The notes beneath the pieces were generated by a model, which was given only the letters and a program-made list of their open reading frames with translations, searched no databases and was not told the origin of the DNA. The position numbers and the translations under genes were made by a program. A stretch of 64,000 bases of DNA from an uncultured Gemmatimonadota bacterium (GTDB lineage: Bacteria; Gemmatimonadota; Gemmatimonadetes; Palauibacterales; Palauibacteraceae), in NCBI GenBank assembly GCA_913043255.1, contig CAJWLK010000008.1, positions 49,195 through 113,194 on the forward strand. The letters are read 5' to 3'. Below are positions 19,211 to 27,480 of the stretch, one piece after another. The first letter of the stretch is position 1; every line of letters starts with the position of its first letter.

Positions 19211-21426
19211 AATGCCTCTCCAATGGATATGTGAAGCTGAAATCGCCGCAGGATCTCGCGAAAAGAAGACGGATTGTCAAACTCGAACGGGTCAAAACTG
19301 ACTGGTTCGTCAAGCTGAACGAGTGTTCCGTTCTCAAGCGAGATAATCACAGGCAATTTCATCGCACCGGTCGGATTGTACCCCAGATCGAGTCGAATGG
19401 GGCCAATAGGGCTAATGAAGCGAATACCTGCACCCGGAGTCCAGATCGGGGCACGGATTTCAGACAAATCGTCCCAAACGTTGCCAGCATCGACGAAGAA
19501 CACTAGGCCCCACCGTTGATCCAACGTCTGCCGAAACTCAAGGTTCACTTCGAAGAATGCATTACCACCACTTGGGCGCTGCTCGAAGCGGCCCGGATCA
19601 TTAGCAGCCAGGTTGCCTGCGCAGACTTCGAGCACTTCACCAGAACAGTCCTCTATTTGGTTGAGAACCAACACCCGAGGTCCAAGTAGGTTTTGGCCAA
19701 ACCCTCGCACGCTTTGCGACCCACCTGCAAAAAACCGCTTGGAGGGGTGGATCACACCCTCTCCTTTCGTCGGGTCAGTTGGGAACAGTCGTGTGCTTGT
19801 GGGTTCAACAACACCTGTCCTAGCCCGCGCTCCAAAAACAAGACCTGGTTCAAGTTGTTGAAACACAGCTCCCTGAAGACCCGCCCTTACATACCTGTAC
19901 TCCGAACCTGTTAGCGAACCCGCAGTCTCAATTTCGGTCGTAATGTAGAAGCCACGACTGGGCCGTAATGGATCATTGGTTTTATTAAAAATCCAATCTA
20001 GAGATAAGGGTGCTAACCATCTCGCCTGAGTAACCGTCGTAATATCTTCTGGCGTACAAAATCCGAAGTTGACGCAGAAGAAAATGTCGGCTGATTGTTC
20101 GTCAAAACCCGTAAATGCTGGCTGATACGCGAGAGTTGCCGTCATCCCAGAGCCCAAGCGCCGCGAAACCGCTAACGCCGCTCCAATCCCTTCCCGTATG
20201 AACACATCGGGGACCGTCTCTCGCTCTCCAAACAAACTGGCCCTGAAACTATTCCTGCCAGAGAAAAAAACGGGAACAAGCAACTCAGCCTGGAGCAGGA
20301 AATTAAGGGTGCGGAAATCCGGATTCGTCCCAACACCCGAACAAGGCAAAGATCCACCCAATTGCTGAGCAAAGATATTCTTGAGTCGAGCAGTGATTTC
20401 TAGTCGACGCGCACCCCCGAAAAGATTCCGGTGTGTCAATCTCGCTTCGGTTTGCAAACACTCATCCGTGCTCCACCCAAACCCACCACGGGCGGCTCGG
20501 TTCCCAGCCGGTGTAATCTGGACCAGAAGATCGACAATCGAATCCGACATGACTCCGTTTTCAGATGGTCGTTGTCTCGCAATCGAAGCAAAACGCACCG
20601 CATCGAGACTAAACAAGTTTCTCTGGCTTTCCTCTTCACGGCTCTGATTGTAGAAGTCGCCAGTACGAAGCCCCAACAGATCACGAACAACACCCTCCCC
20701 TATAGTCTCATGCCCTTCCATATGGATGTCGCCAACCTTGAACCGCCGACCAGGAATCACATCAAGCTCGACTTGTGCTGACCCACCAACCCGACGACGG
20801 GCATCTTGCAGTACCAAGGCCTCAATGAACCCCAACTCGTGCATTGCTTGCACAAGACTGTCTGTCCCAGCCTCAAGTCGGAGTTGATCGAACCGTTCCC
20901 CGACCTCCACACCAATCATCTCTTGTGCAGAGTTTACGTCTATTACGTCGGGGAGCCCGCGAATCACAAAACTGTCGATGGGTGTTGGTTCACCTTCAGT
21001 AACGGTGAACTCCACCCGTGCATCATGCCCAATCGTCCTAATATCACTTTGCACTGTGGCGTCGAAAAAGCCCCGCAGTGTGTAGAAAGAGCGAAGCCGG
21101 AGTTCATCCCCTGCAACATCGAGTGAATCCAAATAACCACGGCGATGGGCAAACCCCCAGTCGGTCACAAGACACACGGGGTTCAGCAGGAAGCTAACGC
21201 ATCCCGTACTACGGGTCTGGATAACTGCGCGCAAATCTCGGTCGGAGAATGACTCGTTTCCGATAAAACGAAGAGAACGAACTTCTGGCGCTCGAATAAC
21301 TTGTCCAGAAAGTTCCCCTTGGCTCGCACAAACGATTGCAGCCACGAACAGTGACAGTTTTAGTCGGCATGCCTTGCGGCCCGCCGCTCGTGAAACCGCA
21401 CGTTTCCCTCTACGCGGTGTGATCAG
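19207..21426 (-). CDS. BamA/TamA-family (Omp85) outer-membrane assembly protein (probable CTG start)
   Basis: Outer-membrane beta-barrel insertase. The periplasmic part contains POTRA domains (VRSLRFIGNESFSDRDLRAV, then FKVGDIHMEGHETIGEGVVRD). The barrel includes SKRFFAGGSQSVRGFG and the late-strand motif FISPIGPIRLDLGYNP, and the protein ends in Phe. Position directly before tamB suggests the TamA role. The first standard start, GTG 21345, leaves VAAIVCASQG with no charged n-region. Reading 27 codons upstream, with no ATG, GTG or TTG between, gives a proper signal peptide (ITPRRGKRAVSRAAGRKACR, then LKLSLFVAAIVCA) from CTG 21424-21426, which overlaps the lgt stop as CTGA. The ribosome site is poor (GGGGGG directly before), so re-initiation after lgt is likely. 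Length 739 aa. Confidence 0.92.
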   Translation of the reverse strand: MITPRRGKRAVSRAAGRKACRLKLSLFVAAIVCASQGELSGQVIRAPEVRSLRFIGNESFSDRDLRAVIQTRSTGCVSFLLNPVCLVTDWGFAHRRGYLDSLDVAGDELRLRSFYTLRGFFDATVQSDIRTIGHDARVEFTVTEGEPTPIDSFVIRGLPDVIDVNSAQEMIGVEVGERFDQLRLEAGTDSLVQAMHELGFIEALVLQDARRRVGGSAQVELDVIPGRRFKVGDIHMEGHETIGEGVVRDLLGLRTGDFYNQSREEESQRNLFSLDAVRFASIARQRPSENGVMSDSIVDLLVQITPAGNRAARGGFGWSTDECLQTEARLTHRNLFGGARRLEITARLKNIFAQQLGGSLPCSGVGTNPDFRTLNFLLQAELLVPVFFSGRNSFRASLFGERETVPDVFIREGIGAALAVSRRLGSGMTATLAYQPAFTGFDEQSADIFFCVNFGFCTPEDITTVTQARWLAPLSLDWIFNKTNDPLRPSRGFYITTEIETAGSLTGSEYRYVRAGLQGAVFQQLEPGLVFGARARTGVVEPTSTRLFPTDPTKGEGVIHPSKRFFAGGSQSVRGFGQNLLGPRVLVLNQIEDCSGEVLEVCAGNLAANDPGRFEQRPSGGNAFFEVNLEFRQTLDQRWGLVFFVDAGNVWDDLSEIRAPIWTPGAGIRFISPIGPIRLDLGYNPTGAMKLPVIISLENGTLVQLDEPVSFDPFEFDNPSSFREILRRFQLHISIGEAF

Positions 21427-22256
21427 CCCCCCACAGCCGCGTTAGGTCGACGAAAACGCATGATGAGCGTCACTCCGATGACTACCACCGCAACGGAGAT
21501 AGCCTGTGCGAGCGTAAACGATCCTAAGAAACGGTCATCCTTAGCTCGAAATAGCTCCACAAAGAAACGTTCAGCCCCCGCCAACACGAGCCAGAGAGCG
21601 AACAACCACCCTTTTTGGTGTGGGTGCCCCCGTAAACGCATGAGTAGAAAGAAGAAAAGGAGCGACAGGCTAAACTCGTATAGCTGAGTCGGATGCACAG
21701 CTAGCACCTCTGTGTCCGGAATGGCCGGATCCACATCGGCCCCGAAACGACGAAGATTCCCCGCAGTCGACGGAGGTTGTCCTCCGGGGAATGCAATACC
21801 CACGAACGAGTCCGTTGGGCGACCGTAGTCATCTCCAACCAAGAAGCAACCAAGACGCCCAATCGAATACGAGAGCGCTAGAGCGGGCGCAATAGCATCA
21901 GCAGTGAGCGGGATTGAAGCCCCTTTACGACGAATAACCCAGATGACCCCGAGCACTCCCCCGAGAAACCCACCATACCAGACGAGTCCGCCACGCGAGA
22001 ATAGCATTCCAAAAGGGTTAGCTGCGGTCAAGTCCCAGTACAGTGCTGCATAGTAGAGCTTCGCTCCTACAATCCCACCTACAAGCGCACCCAAGAGGGC
22101 ATCTGCACTCATCTCCTGGTCTGCACCAAGTCGGCCCAGTTCCGACCGTAAAACGAAATGCCCAGACAAAAACGCTAGTGCCAACATCACGCCGAACGAC
22201 GTGATGTTCATCTCGCCTAAGACCGGCAAGTTCAGAGTAAACAGTTCGGGATACAC
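21423..22256 (-). CDS. lgt: Prolipoprotein diacylglyceryl transferase (Lgt)
   Basis: Inner-membrane enzyme that transfers diacylglycerol from phosphatidylglycerol to the lipobox Cys of prolipoproteins; the many lipoproteins in this window would be its clients. 277 aa with seven predicted membrane segments. Hallmarks: GGLVWYGGFLGG (89-100), SIGRLGCFLVGDDYGRP (131-147), a periplasmic insert between about 150 and 186, and HPTQLYE (188-194). GTG start at 22256 preceded by GAGAGGG. It follows tsaD by 21 nt, and its stop overlaps the probable CTG start of the TamA-like gene, giving an lgt-tamA-tamB envelope module. Confidence 0.95.
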   Translation of the reverse strand: MYPELFTLNLPVLGEMNITSFGVMLALAFLSGHFVLRSELGRLGADQEMSADALLGALVGGIVGAKLYYAALYWDLTAANPFGMLFSRGGLVWYGGFLGGVLGVIWVIRRKGASIPLTADAIAPALALSYSIGRLGCFLVGDDYGRPTDSFVGIAFPGGQPPSTAGNLRRFGADVDPAIPDTEVLAVHPTQLYEFSLSLLFFFLLMRLRGHPHQKGWLFALWLVLAGAERFFVELFRAKDDRFLGSFTLAQAISVAVVVIGVTLIMRFRRPNAAVGG

Positions 22257-22277
22257 GCTCTCACCCTCTCAATTTTT

Positions 22278-23339
22278 TCAACTGCAGACTAGTCCAGGGA
22301 ACGCAAGCGAAGGGTCCGCATTAAGCGACCATGAGCTGCGTTCTCCATTTTTGAGACGATGACGCGCTACCTCTGCAATCATCGCTGCGTTGTCAGTTGC
22401 CAGACGACCGGAGGGAATATACAACTCCCCACCATCGGCGAGTCGTTCACTCAAACAATTTCGGAGCCGAGAGTTACGCGCTACACCACCGCCCAGAACC
22501 ACACGATGGCAGTTCGTGAACTTGACTGCTCTCATGGTTTTCTCAACCAAAACATCAATAACCGCTTCCTGGAACTCCGCTGCCAGATCAGGAACGAGGC
22601 CATTTAATCCTCCATTTCGCTCTAACTCGCTAGCGAGCATCGCGGCGGCAGTTTTGAGGCCACTGAATGACATATCGAAGTAGGCCGCGTCGCTTGGGTG
22701 GTCGCGAGAAGACAGCATGGGACGAGGGAGAGAGAATCGCCCAGCTTTTCCATCCGCAGCGACACGTTCGATCTCAGGGCCTCCCGGATATGCCAGTCCC
22801 AAGCGTCGTGCAACCTTGTCGAATGCCTCTCCTGCTGCATCGTCGCGCGTCTGACCTAATAAGCGATAATCGCCCCACCCTCGCGCCTCAAGAAGAATCG
22901 TATGTCCACCTGATACAAGTAGACCAATGAACGGTGGTTTCGCATTAGCGTGCTCCAATGCCGTACCAAACAAGTGACCTTCCATATGGTGTACCCCAAG
23001 GAGTGGAATGCCGCTCGCAAACGCATAGGCTTTCCCCCAGTTCAGTCCTACGAGAAGGGCCCCCACTAGTCCGGGCCCAGCCGTCACTCCTACCCCTCCG
23101 ATCTCTTCATCAACCACATTTGCTTGTTGCATTGCGTGCCGGACCAACACTCCGAGCGAGCGAACATGCTCGCGTGCCGCAATCTCAGGCACCACACCAC
23201 CAAATGCCGCATGAGCATCTTGTGAAAGGATAGCAAGGCCACGAATACCCGACTCGTCGACGACTGCAGCCGAAGTTTCGTCACATGACGTCTCAATCCC
23301 GAGAACTGGGCCTCCTTGATATGCTGCGGTCGATATCAT
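22278..23339 (-). CDS. tsaD: tRNA N6-adenosine threonylcarbamoyltransferase (TsaD)
   Basis: Transfers threonylcarbamoyl from TC-AMP to A37 of ANN-decoding tRNAs, together with TsaB and TsaE. 353 aa, normal length. ASKHA/Kae1 fold signatures: VLGIETSCDETSAAV at 12-26, metal ligands in HHMEGH (117-122), SFSGLKTA and GGVARNSRLR. ATG start at 23339. The small membrane ORF upstream ends 29 nt before it, and lgt follows 21 nt after. TsaB and TsaE genes are not in the window. Confidence 0.97.
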   Translation of the reverse strand: MISTAAYQGGPVLGIETSCDETSAAVVDESGIRGLAILSQDAHAAFGGVVPEIAAREHVRSLGVLVRHAMQQANVVDEEIGGVGVTAGPGLVGALLVGLNWGKAYAFASGIPLLGVHHMEGHLFGTALEHANAKPPFIGLLVSGGHTILLEARGWGDYRLLGQTRDDAAGEAFDKVARRLGLAYPGGPEIERVAADGKAGRFSLPRPMLSSRDHPSDAAYFDMSFSGLKTAAAMLASELERNGGLNGLVPDLAAEFQEAVIDVLVEKTMRAVKFTNCHRVVLGGGVARNSRLRNCLSERLADGGELYIPSGRLATDNAAMIAEVARHRLKNGERSSWSLNADPSLAFPGLVCS

Positions 23340-23368
23340 AGGCGTCTAAGAACAGATTGTTTGTTTAC

Positions 23369-23674
23369 TCAGGCGTCGAATCGAAAATTGAGAGGCCCGG
23401 CCCAAGTGCGATATTTACAATCGAAATTAGCCTCCCAAACAGACGAAAACACTATGCCCCACAATATTATTGGGTGACCCTCTTCGATCTCAGCTGGGGC
23501 CTCTACTAGCACCTGCGAGTAACGTGGATTCGGCGTCTTAACCTCAGTTGTTCCCCCAGTAGCCCCCACAACCATCTCTGAGGGACACGACACACTCAGC
23601 CACATGAGGATAGAAAGTACAACAGCAGCCGTCTTATATGGCCAATTTTCGTTCAGCATTCGACGAAAGTCCAT
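23369..23674 (-). CDS. Small single-pass membrane protein, N-terminus reminiscent of YbbR/CdaR
   Basis: 101-residue ORF not firmly recognised. Residues about 8-29 (NENWPYKTAAVVLSILMWLSVS) look like the short cytoplasmic start and single membrane helix that begin YbbR/CdaR proteins, but the repeated extracytoplasmic YbbR domains are missing; the remaining 70 residues include VLVEAPAEIEEGHP and resemble nothing I know. It may be a shrunken or frameshifted CdaR relative or an unrelated small envelope protein. It starts one base after the PASTA gene stop and is clearly inside the operon, which favours a real gene. Its placement beside PASTA, Lgt and TsaD would fit a cell-wall or envelope role, but this is guesswork. 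Confidence 0.55.
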   Translation of the reverse strand: MDFRRMLNENWPYKTAAVVLSILMWLSVSCPSEMVVGATGGTTEVKTPNPRYSQVLVEAPAEIEEGHPIILWGIVFSSVWEANFDCKYRTWAGPLNFRFDA

Positions 23675-23675
23675 C

Positions 23676-24542
23676 TTATCGAATCCTCATTTGAGATGTT
23701 AATCGATCAGTGGTGGTATCAGGCGATACAGGTTCCACCTCGTCTGTAAGGTCGGCACTCACTGAATCAGGCGGTATTCCTGCTACTACAATAGAGACAA
23801 AACTGTCCAAGGAGAGCGATGAACTCGGTGCGGGGCTCTGAGACACTACACGTCCGGGCCCTTCGAGCGCGTTCACTTGATACCGAATCGCACCTAGCTG
23901 TAGCTGTCCGTCCTCGAGAACAGCTTGGATATCGTCGACATGACGGCCACGAAGATCAGGCACCGTAACGATTGTGGCCCCTTCACTCACCGCCAGTTGA
24001 ATGGTCGCGGGTAACATTAACCGGGTTCCTGGTCCGGGACGGATTTCCATAACCCCTGCTCTTTCAACTTCGGTAGAACGAACTATATCCACATCAAATC
24101 CGAGGTGGCGTAGTATACCTGCCGCATCATCTCCACCTAACCCAATCAAATTCGGGACCACTCGAGATGATGGGCCGGCACTTGTAGTTAAACGTACAGT
24201 GTCTCCGTTGCGCCCGACCTGACCAGCTAGGGGGCTCTGGGCAATGATATCGCCTTCGGGTACTCGGGGGTGACGCAGTTGACTTCGGACGACACCCGTA
24301 AGACCGAACTCTGTCAATATTTCTCTAGCATCTGCCAGCCCAAGCCCAGACAAATCAGGAACCTGATAAAATTCGGCATTTATCGGATCGTCCACCGAAG
24401 AAAAGAACCATTGGCTGGAAATTGTGTAACCAATGACAAACATAATACCAACGAATGCTATTGCTCGTCCGACCCGGCTCTTCAAAAGTCCGGCAAGTAA
24501 AGGGCCGCTCCGTTTAGTGGTCCTCCTGCGCTCGAAGCTCAT
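23676..24542 (-). CDS. Membrane-anchored PASTA-domain protein
   Basis: 288 aa: a basic cytoplasmic tail (MSFERRRTTKRSG), one transmembrane helix (about 27-42), then three PASTA repeats (starting FYQVPDLSGLG, RVVPNLIGLGG and VTVPDLRGRHV) and a short acidic, Thr/Ser-rich tail. PASTA repeats bind peptidoglycan or muropeptides, usually in Ser/Thr kinases or penicillin-binding proteins; here no catalytic domain is attached, so it may be a wall-binding adaptor. The ATG at 24542 is chosen because it overlaps the rsmB stop as ATGA; a frame back to 24629 exists but runs inside rsmB. It is followed after one base by the small membrane ORF. Confidence 0.88.
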   Translation of the reverse strand: MSFERRRTTKRSGPLLAGLLKSRVGRAIAFVGIMFVIGYTISSQWFFSSVDDPINAEFYQVPDLSGLGLADAREILTEFGLTGVVRSQLRHPRVPEGDIIAQSPLAGQVGRNGDTVRLTTSAGPSSRVVPNLIGLGGDDAAGILRHLGFDVDIVRSTEVERAGVMEIRPGPGTRLMLPATIQLAVSEGATIVTVPDLRGRHVDDIQAVLEDGQLQLGAIRYQVNALEGPGRVVSQSPAPSSSLSLDSFVSIVVAGIPPDSVSADLTDEVEPVSPDTTTDRLTSQMRIR

Positions 24543-25816
24543 GCAGTACGACGCATACGAGCCGCGTACGAACCGTCCGTACCTGTGATCCACGGACGTA
24601 CGAACAGGTCGCCCGCAGAGGACAGACAAGTTTCAGGAACTACAGTTTCACTTGGCGGTTCCCGCCTAAATTCCCGGTGTCGTTCCAAAAATGCCTCCAC
24701 CTGATCCTCGTTCTCCTCAGGCTCAAGAGAACATGTACTGTAGACCAACACTCCTCCCACCTTCACGATAGAAGAACATGACTCAAGAATATCCCGCTGA
24801 AGCACCAAAAGTTTCTTAAGTCGCCCTTCATCTAGCCTCCATCGCGAATCCACCCGGCGGCGGAAAACACCTGTTCCAGTGCAAGGAACATCGGCAATAA
24901 TCGTCCCCGCCGAAGCGATTGGGAGACATCGCGCATCCGCTGCAACGAGCGCTATGGGAAGATGCGTTCGTTCTGCCGACCGACCCACTTGTCTCAACCG
25001 TTTCGGTGATACGTCCAGTGCAACCACCGGGGCCGACACAGTCGCTGCTAGACCTATCGCCTTAGTGCCTGGTGCCGCACACACATCGAGAACAGGTTTC
25101 GGCATGCATGTGCCTATGTAATCTACCACACTAGAGGCCGCGGGGTCCTGTATGACCCCGCGAAGCTCTCCAAGGGCAGTGCTCGGCGATCCTTCAACTA
25201 TCGCAAAAGATCGTGGCCAATCTGGCAAACGGCGTAATTCGACGCCTTCAGGTATACACTTCGGGTCATCACTCAGCATGCGGAGCACTACTTCTGGAGC
25301 GCCATTCCCATGCTCCACAAGACGGGACACATCATGGAAACTCCAGCGATCGAGCCAGCGACGAACAAGCCACTCAGGATGTGAACCCCAAGTAGTCAGA
25401 TACGCGACAGGATTTGTATCATGTGACGGGAACGGGTCCGTATTGGTATTACTCGCAAGCGCACGGAGTACAGCGTTGATATATGCTACTCGTCTACGAT
25501 CCATTACCTCTCGTGCAGCCTGCACTGTCTCGTTCACCGAAGCATGGTCAGGCGTTCGTAGCTCACGGAGCTGATAGGCTCCAATCCGGAGCCAGTCTAG
25601 CATATCAGCATCAATTCGTCGTATCGGTCGATCTGAAAACGCCTGGATCCATGTGTCGAGGCGGGTTCTAAGGCGGACACACCCGTATCCGATCTCAAGA
25701 GCCAAACCCCGATCTTTCTGGGCCACTTCTGGAAGAATTGCTTCGGCTGACTCATCGGCAAACCCTCCTCTTCTTACTTCTGAAAGGATTCGGTGTGCAG
25801 CCGAGCGGGGGTTCAA
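24539..25816 (-). CDS. rsmB: RsmB/NOP-family rRNA (cytosine-C5) methyltransferase
   Basis: SAM-dependent enzyme that methylates C967 of 16S rRNA in E. coli. It has a NusB-like N-terminal RNA-binding domain (RSAAHRILSEVRRGGFADES, later ASVNETVQAAREV), the SAM motif LDVCAAPGTKAIG, and two catalytic cysteines in DVPCTGTG and STCSLEPEEN. Start: an ATG at 25912 would overlap thiG by about 90 nt and add 32 unrelated residues. TTG at 25816 gives MNPRSAAHRILS, the usual family N-terminus, 8 nt after the thiG stop, so it is preferred; 425 aa. Its stop overlaps the PASTA gene start. Confidence 0.92.
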   Translation of the reverse strand: MNPRSAAHRILSEVRRGGFADESAEAILPEVAQKDRGLALEIGYGCVRLRTRLDTWIQAFSDRPIRRIDADMLDWLRIGAYQLRELRTPDHASVNETVQAAREVMDRRRVAYINAVLRALASNTNTDPFPSHDTNPVAYLTTWGSHPEWLVRRWLDRWSFHDVSRLVEHGNGAPEVVLRMLSDDPKCIPEGVELRRLPDWPRSFAIVEGSPSTALGELRGVIQDPAASSVVDYIGTCMPKPVLDVCAAPGTKAIGLAATVSAPVVALDVSPKRLRQVGRSAERTHLPIALVAADARCLPIASAGTIIADVPCTGTGVFRRRVDSRWRLDEGRLKKLLVLQRDILESCSSIVKVGGVLVYSTCSLEPEENEDQVEAFLERHREFRREPPSETVVPETCLSSAGDLFVRPWITGTDGSYAARMRRTA

Positions 25817-25823
25817 AAGAGAA

Positions 25824-26594
25824 TCAGCCTGGGATTCCTTGCAACGGGCTCGAGGGCACCGCCCATTCACGTTTCGCCATCCGGCCGGACAAATACGCGA
25901 ACCGACCAGCATCTACAGCGAGCCGCATAGCGGTCGCCATTTGTACGGGATCCTTAGCTTCAGCTAGGGCTGTATTCATTAAAATGCCGTCAACGCCTTG
26001 TTCCATGGTGGCGCACGCATCGGATGCTGTGCCCACACCAGCATCAACGATAACAGGGACCGTAAGACGTGCTTTAATAAGCCCGATGTTAAGTGGGTTA
26101 AGCAACCCGAGCCCACTTCCAATCGGAGACGCTAATGGCATAACTGCCGCCGCGCCCGCATCCTCAAGCCGGAGAGCTGTCACCAAATCATCGTTTGTAT
26201 ATGCCAAAACAACAAATCCCTCATCTACCAGGACCTTAGTCGCCTCAAGCAAACCCTCCGTATCTGGTAAAAGGGTTTCCTGATCACCGATCACTTCGAG
26301 CTTGACCCACTCACTCATACTGGCAGCACGCCCGAGCCGGGCGAATCGAATTGCTTCTTCTGCACTGTAGCAACCGGCAGTGTTAGGAAGGAGCGTAAAC
26401 TCCTCTGGACTTATTGTACAAAGGATCGCGTCCCGCTCAGGATTCGAAATGTCCACACGACGAACGGCAACAGTAACCATCTCAGCTCCGGAGGCTCGTA
26501 TGGCATCGATCATGATTTGTGGAGTCGAGTATTTTCCCGTCCCCACCATGAGCCGAGATGAGAAGCTGCGATCAGCAATTGTCAACTGTTCCAC
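25824..26594 (-). CDS. thiG: Thiazole synthase ThiG
   Basis: Forms the thiazole phosphate of thiamine from deoxyxylulose 5-phosphate, dehydroglycine and ThiS thiocarboxylate. 256 aa TIM barrel. The Schiff-base Lys is in WVKLEVIGD (K98). Other markers are LMVGTGKY at 15-22, NTAGCYSAEEAIR at 71-83 and PVIVDAGVGTASDA. Starts with GTG directly after the thiS TGA (no gap), so the two are translationally linked. The imine-forming partner (ThiO or ThiH), ThiF and ThiC are not in the window. Confidence 0.96.
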   Translation of the reverse strand: MEQLTIADRSFSSRLMVGTGKYSTPQIMIDAIRASGAEMVTVAVRRVDISNPERDAILCTISPEEFTLLPNTAGCYSAEEAIRFARLGRAASMSEWVKLEVIGDQETLLPDTEGLLEATKVLVDEGFVVLAYTNDDLVTALRLEDAGAAAVMPLASPIGSGLGLLNPLNIGLIKARLTVPVIVDAGVGTASDACATMEQGVDGILMNTALAEAKDPVQMATAMRLAVDAGRFAYLSGRMAKREWAVPSSPLQGIPG

Positions 26595-26807
26595 TCAACC
26601 ACCCCCCACAAAATGAACCAATTCAATACTGTCACCTTTTTTGAGGAACAGGCTTTCCATTTCAGTCCTCCGGATGATTTTTCGGTTGAGTTCGACAACG
26701 ACGCTTCTTTCATCGAGTTCAAGTTGACGCAACAACATGACCATTGATGTCCCCATCGCTACATGACATAGCTCGCCGTTTAGTTGAATGTCGATCGGAT
26801 GTGCCAT
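26595..26807 (-). CDS. thiS: Sulfur-carrier protein ThiS
   Basis: Ubiquitin-like sulfur carrier; the C-terminal Gly-Gly is adenylated and thiocarboxylated, then donates sulfur to ThiG. 70 aa ending HFVGGG, with the beta-grasp core (IDIQLNGELCHV, LLRQLELDERSVVVELN, KKGDSIELV). ATG at 26807 is one base after the upstream stop; a TTG at 26816 would overlap the upstream gene and is less likely. It precedes thiG with no gap. Confidence 0.94.
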   Translation of the reverse strand: MAHPIDIQLNGELCHVAMGTSMVMLLRQLELDERSVVVELNRKIIRRTEMESLFLKKGDSIELVHFVGGG

Positions 26808-26808
26808 T

Positions 26809-27480
26809 CTATACAATATCCCCTAATTGATCGTTTACCGCTCCTCTCAATGCCTGAACGACCTGGGCCGAATCCGGAACACTCCAGACCGCACTTTTCA
26901 CAACTACTCCATAGGCACCAAATGATATGACTTCTCGCGCTCTCGGCACATTTACACCTCCGATTGCCAAGATTGGCACTTCACTATCACGGATACATTT
27001 CACCGTCTCGGAAATATTGCTGGCCCCACTCGCTTCCACCTCTGGATGTGAGCTTGTTGGATAGATTGTTCCGAGAACGAGATAGTCAGCCCCCGCACGA
27101 ACTGCCGAAGCGGCTTCTGCCGGCAAATGGACTGACACTCCAACCCTTAACTGCCCCTCACATTCATCGATGAACTCCCGTGTGCTCTGCACCTCTGGTG
27201 CAGTATGACCAAGCTGCACTGCGTGTGCTCCAGCCGCTAGCGCGATATCCGGCCGACCGTTCACTATAAGCCACGAACTGGAGCCCTCTATGTATCGGGC
27301 CAATTGTTGAGCTGCGGTGAAAAGCTCACCGGCATCCAAATGCGCCCGCAGGTGAACGGCGACAGGTTCAGACGATGCGAACATTTGGTTGAGAGACGCT
27401 AGGACAGTTGCATCTTCAAGCTCGTGCTCTGAAACCAAAACATGCACACGGGGCAACGCGAGATCAGACGAAACAAGCAC
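26809..27480 (-). CDS. tenI/thiE: ThiE/TenI-family protein (thiamine phosphate synthase or thiazole tautomerase)
   Basis: TIM-barrel protein of the ThiE/TenI superfamily, 223 aa. Residues that ThiE uses for substrate and Mg2+ are altered: QLREK is HLRAH, NDR is NGR, and the LGQED-type loop reads LGHTA. The segment GVSVHLPAEA has the SVH of TenI rather than the STH of ThiE. Placement just before thiS-thiG also matches tenI in Bacillus. I therefore favour a TenI-like thiazole tautomerase, but automatic annotation will probably say thiamine phosphate synthase. GTG at 27480 overlaps fmt by 17 nt; TTG at 27456, giving a start just before PRVHVLVSE, is an alternative. Confidence 0.85.
   Translation of the reverse strand: MLVSSDLALPRVHVLVSEHELEDATVLASLNQMFASSEPVAVHLRAHLDAGELFTAAQQLARYIEGSSSWLIVNGRPDIALAAGAHAVQLGHTAPEVQSTREFIDECEGQLRVGVSVHLPAEAASAVRAGADYLVLGTIYPTSSHPEVEASGASNISETVKCIRDSEVPILAIGGVNVPRAREVISFGAYGVVVKSAVWSVPDSAQVVQALRGAVNDQLGDIV

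Noticed and set aside
24543..24629. N-terminal extension of the PASTA protein
   Set aside because: Runs entirely within rsmB; the ATG overlapping the rsmB stop gives a normal cytoplasmic tail and membrane helix.
25814..25828. CTGA at the thiG stop as a CTG start for rsmB
   Set aside because: The CTG is out of frame with rsmB and hits a stop after three codons; TTG 25816 gives the family N-terminus. Shows that CTGA alone is not evidence of a CTG start.
27464..27467. CTGA at the fmt stop as a start for the ThiE/TenI gene
   Set aside because: The CTG frame is not the ThiE/TenI frame; GTG 27480 or TTG 27456 is used.
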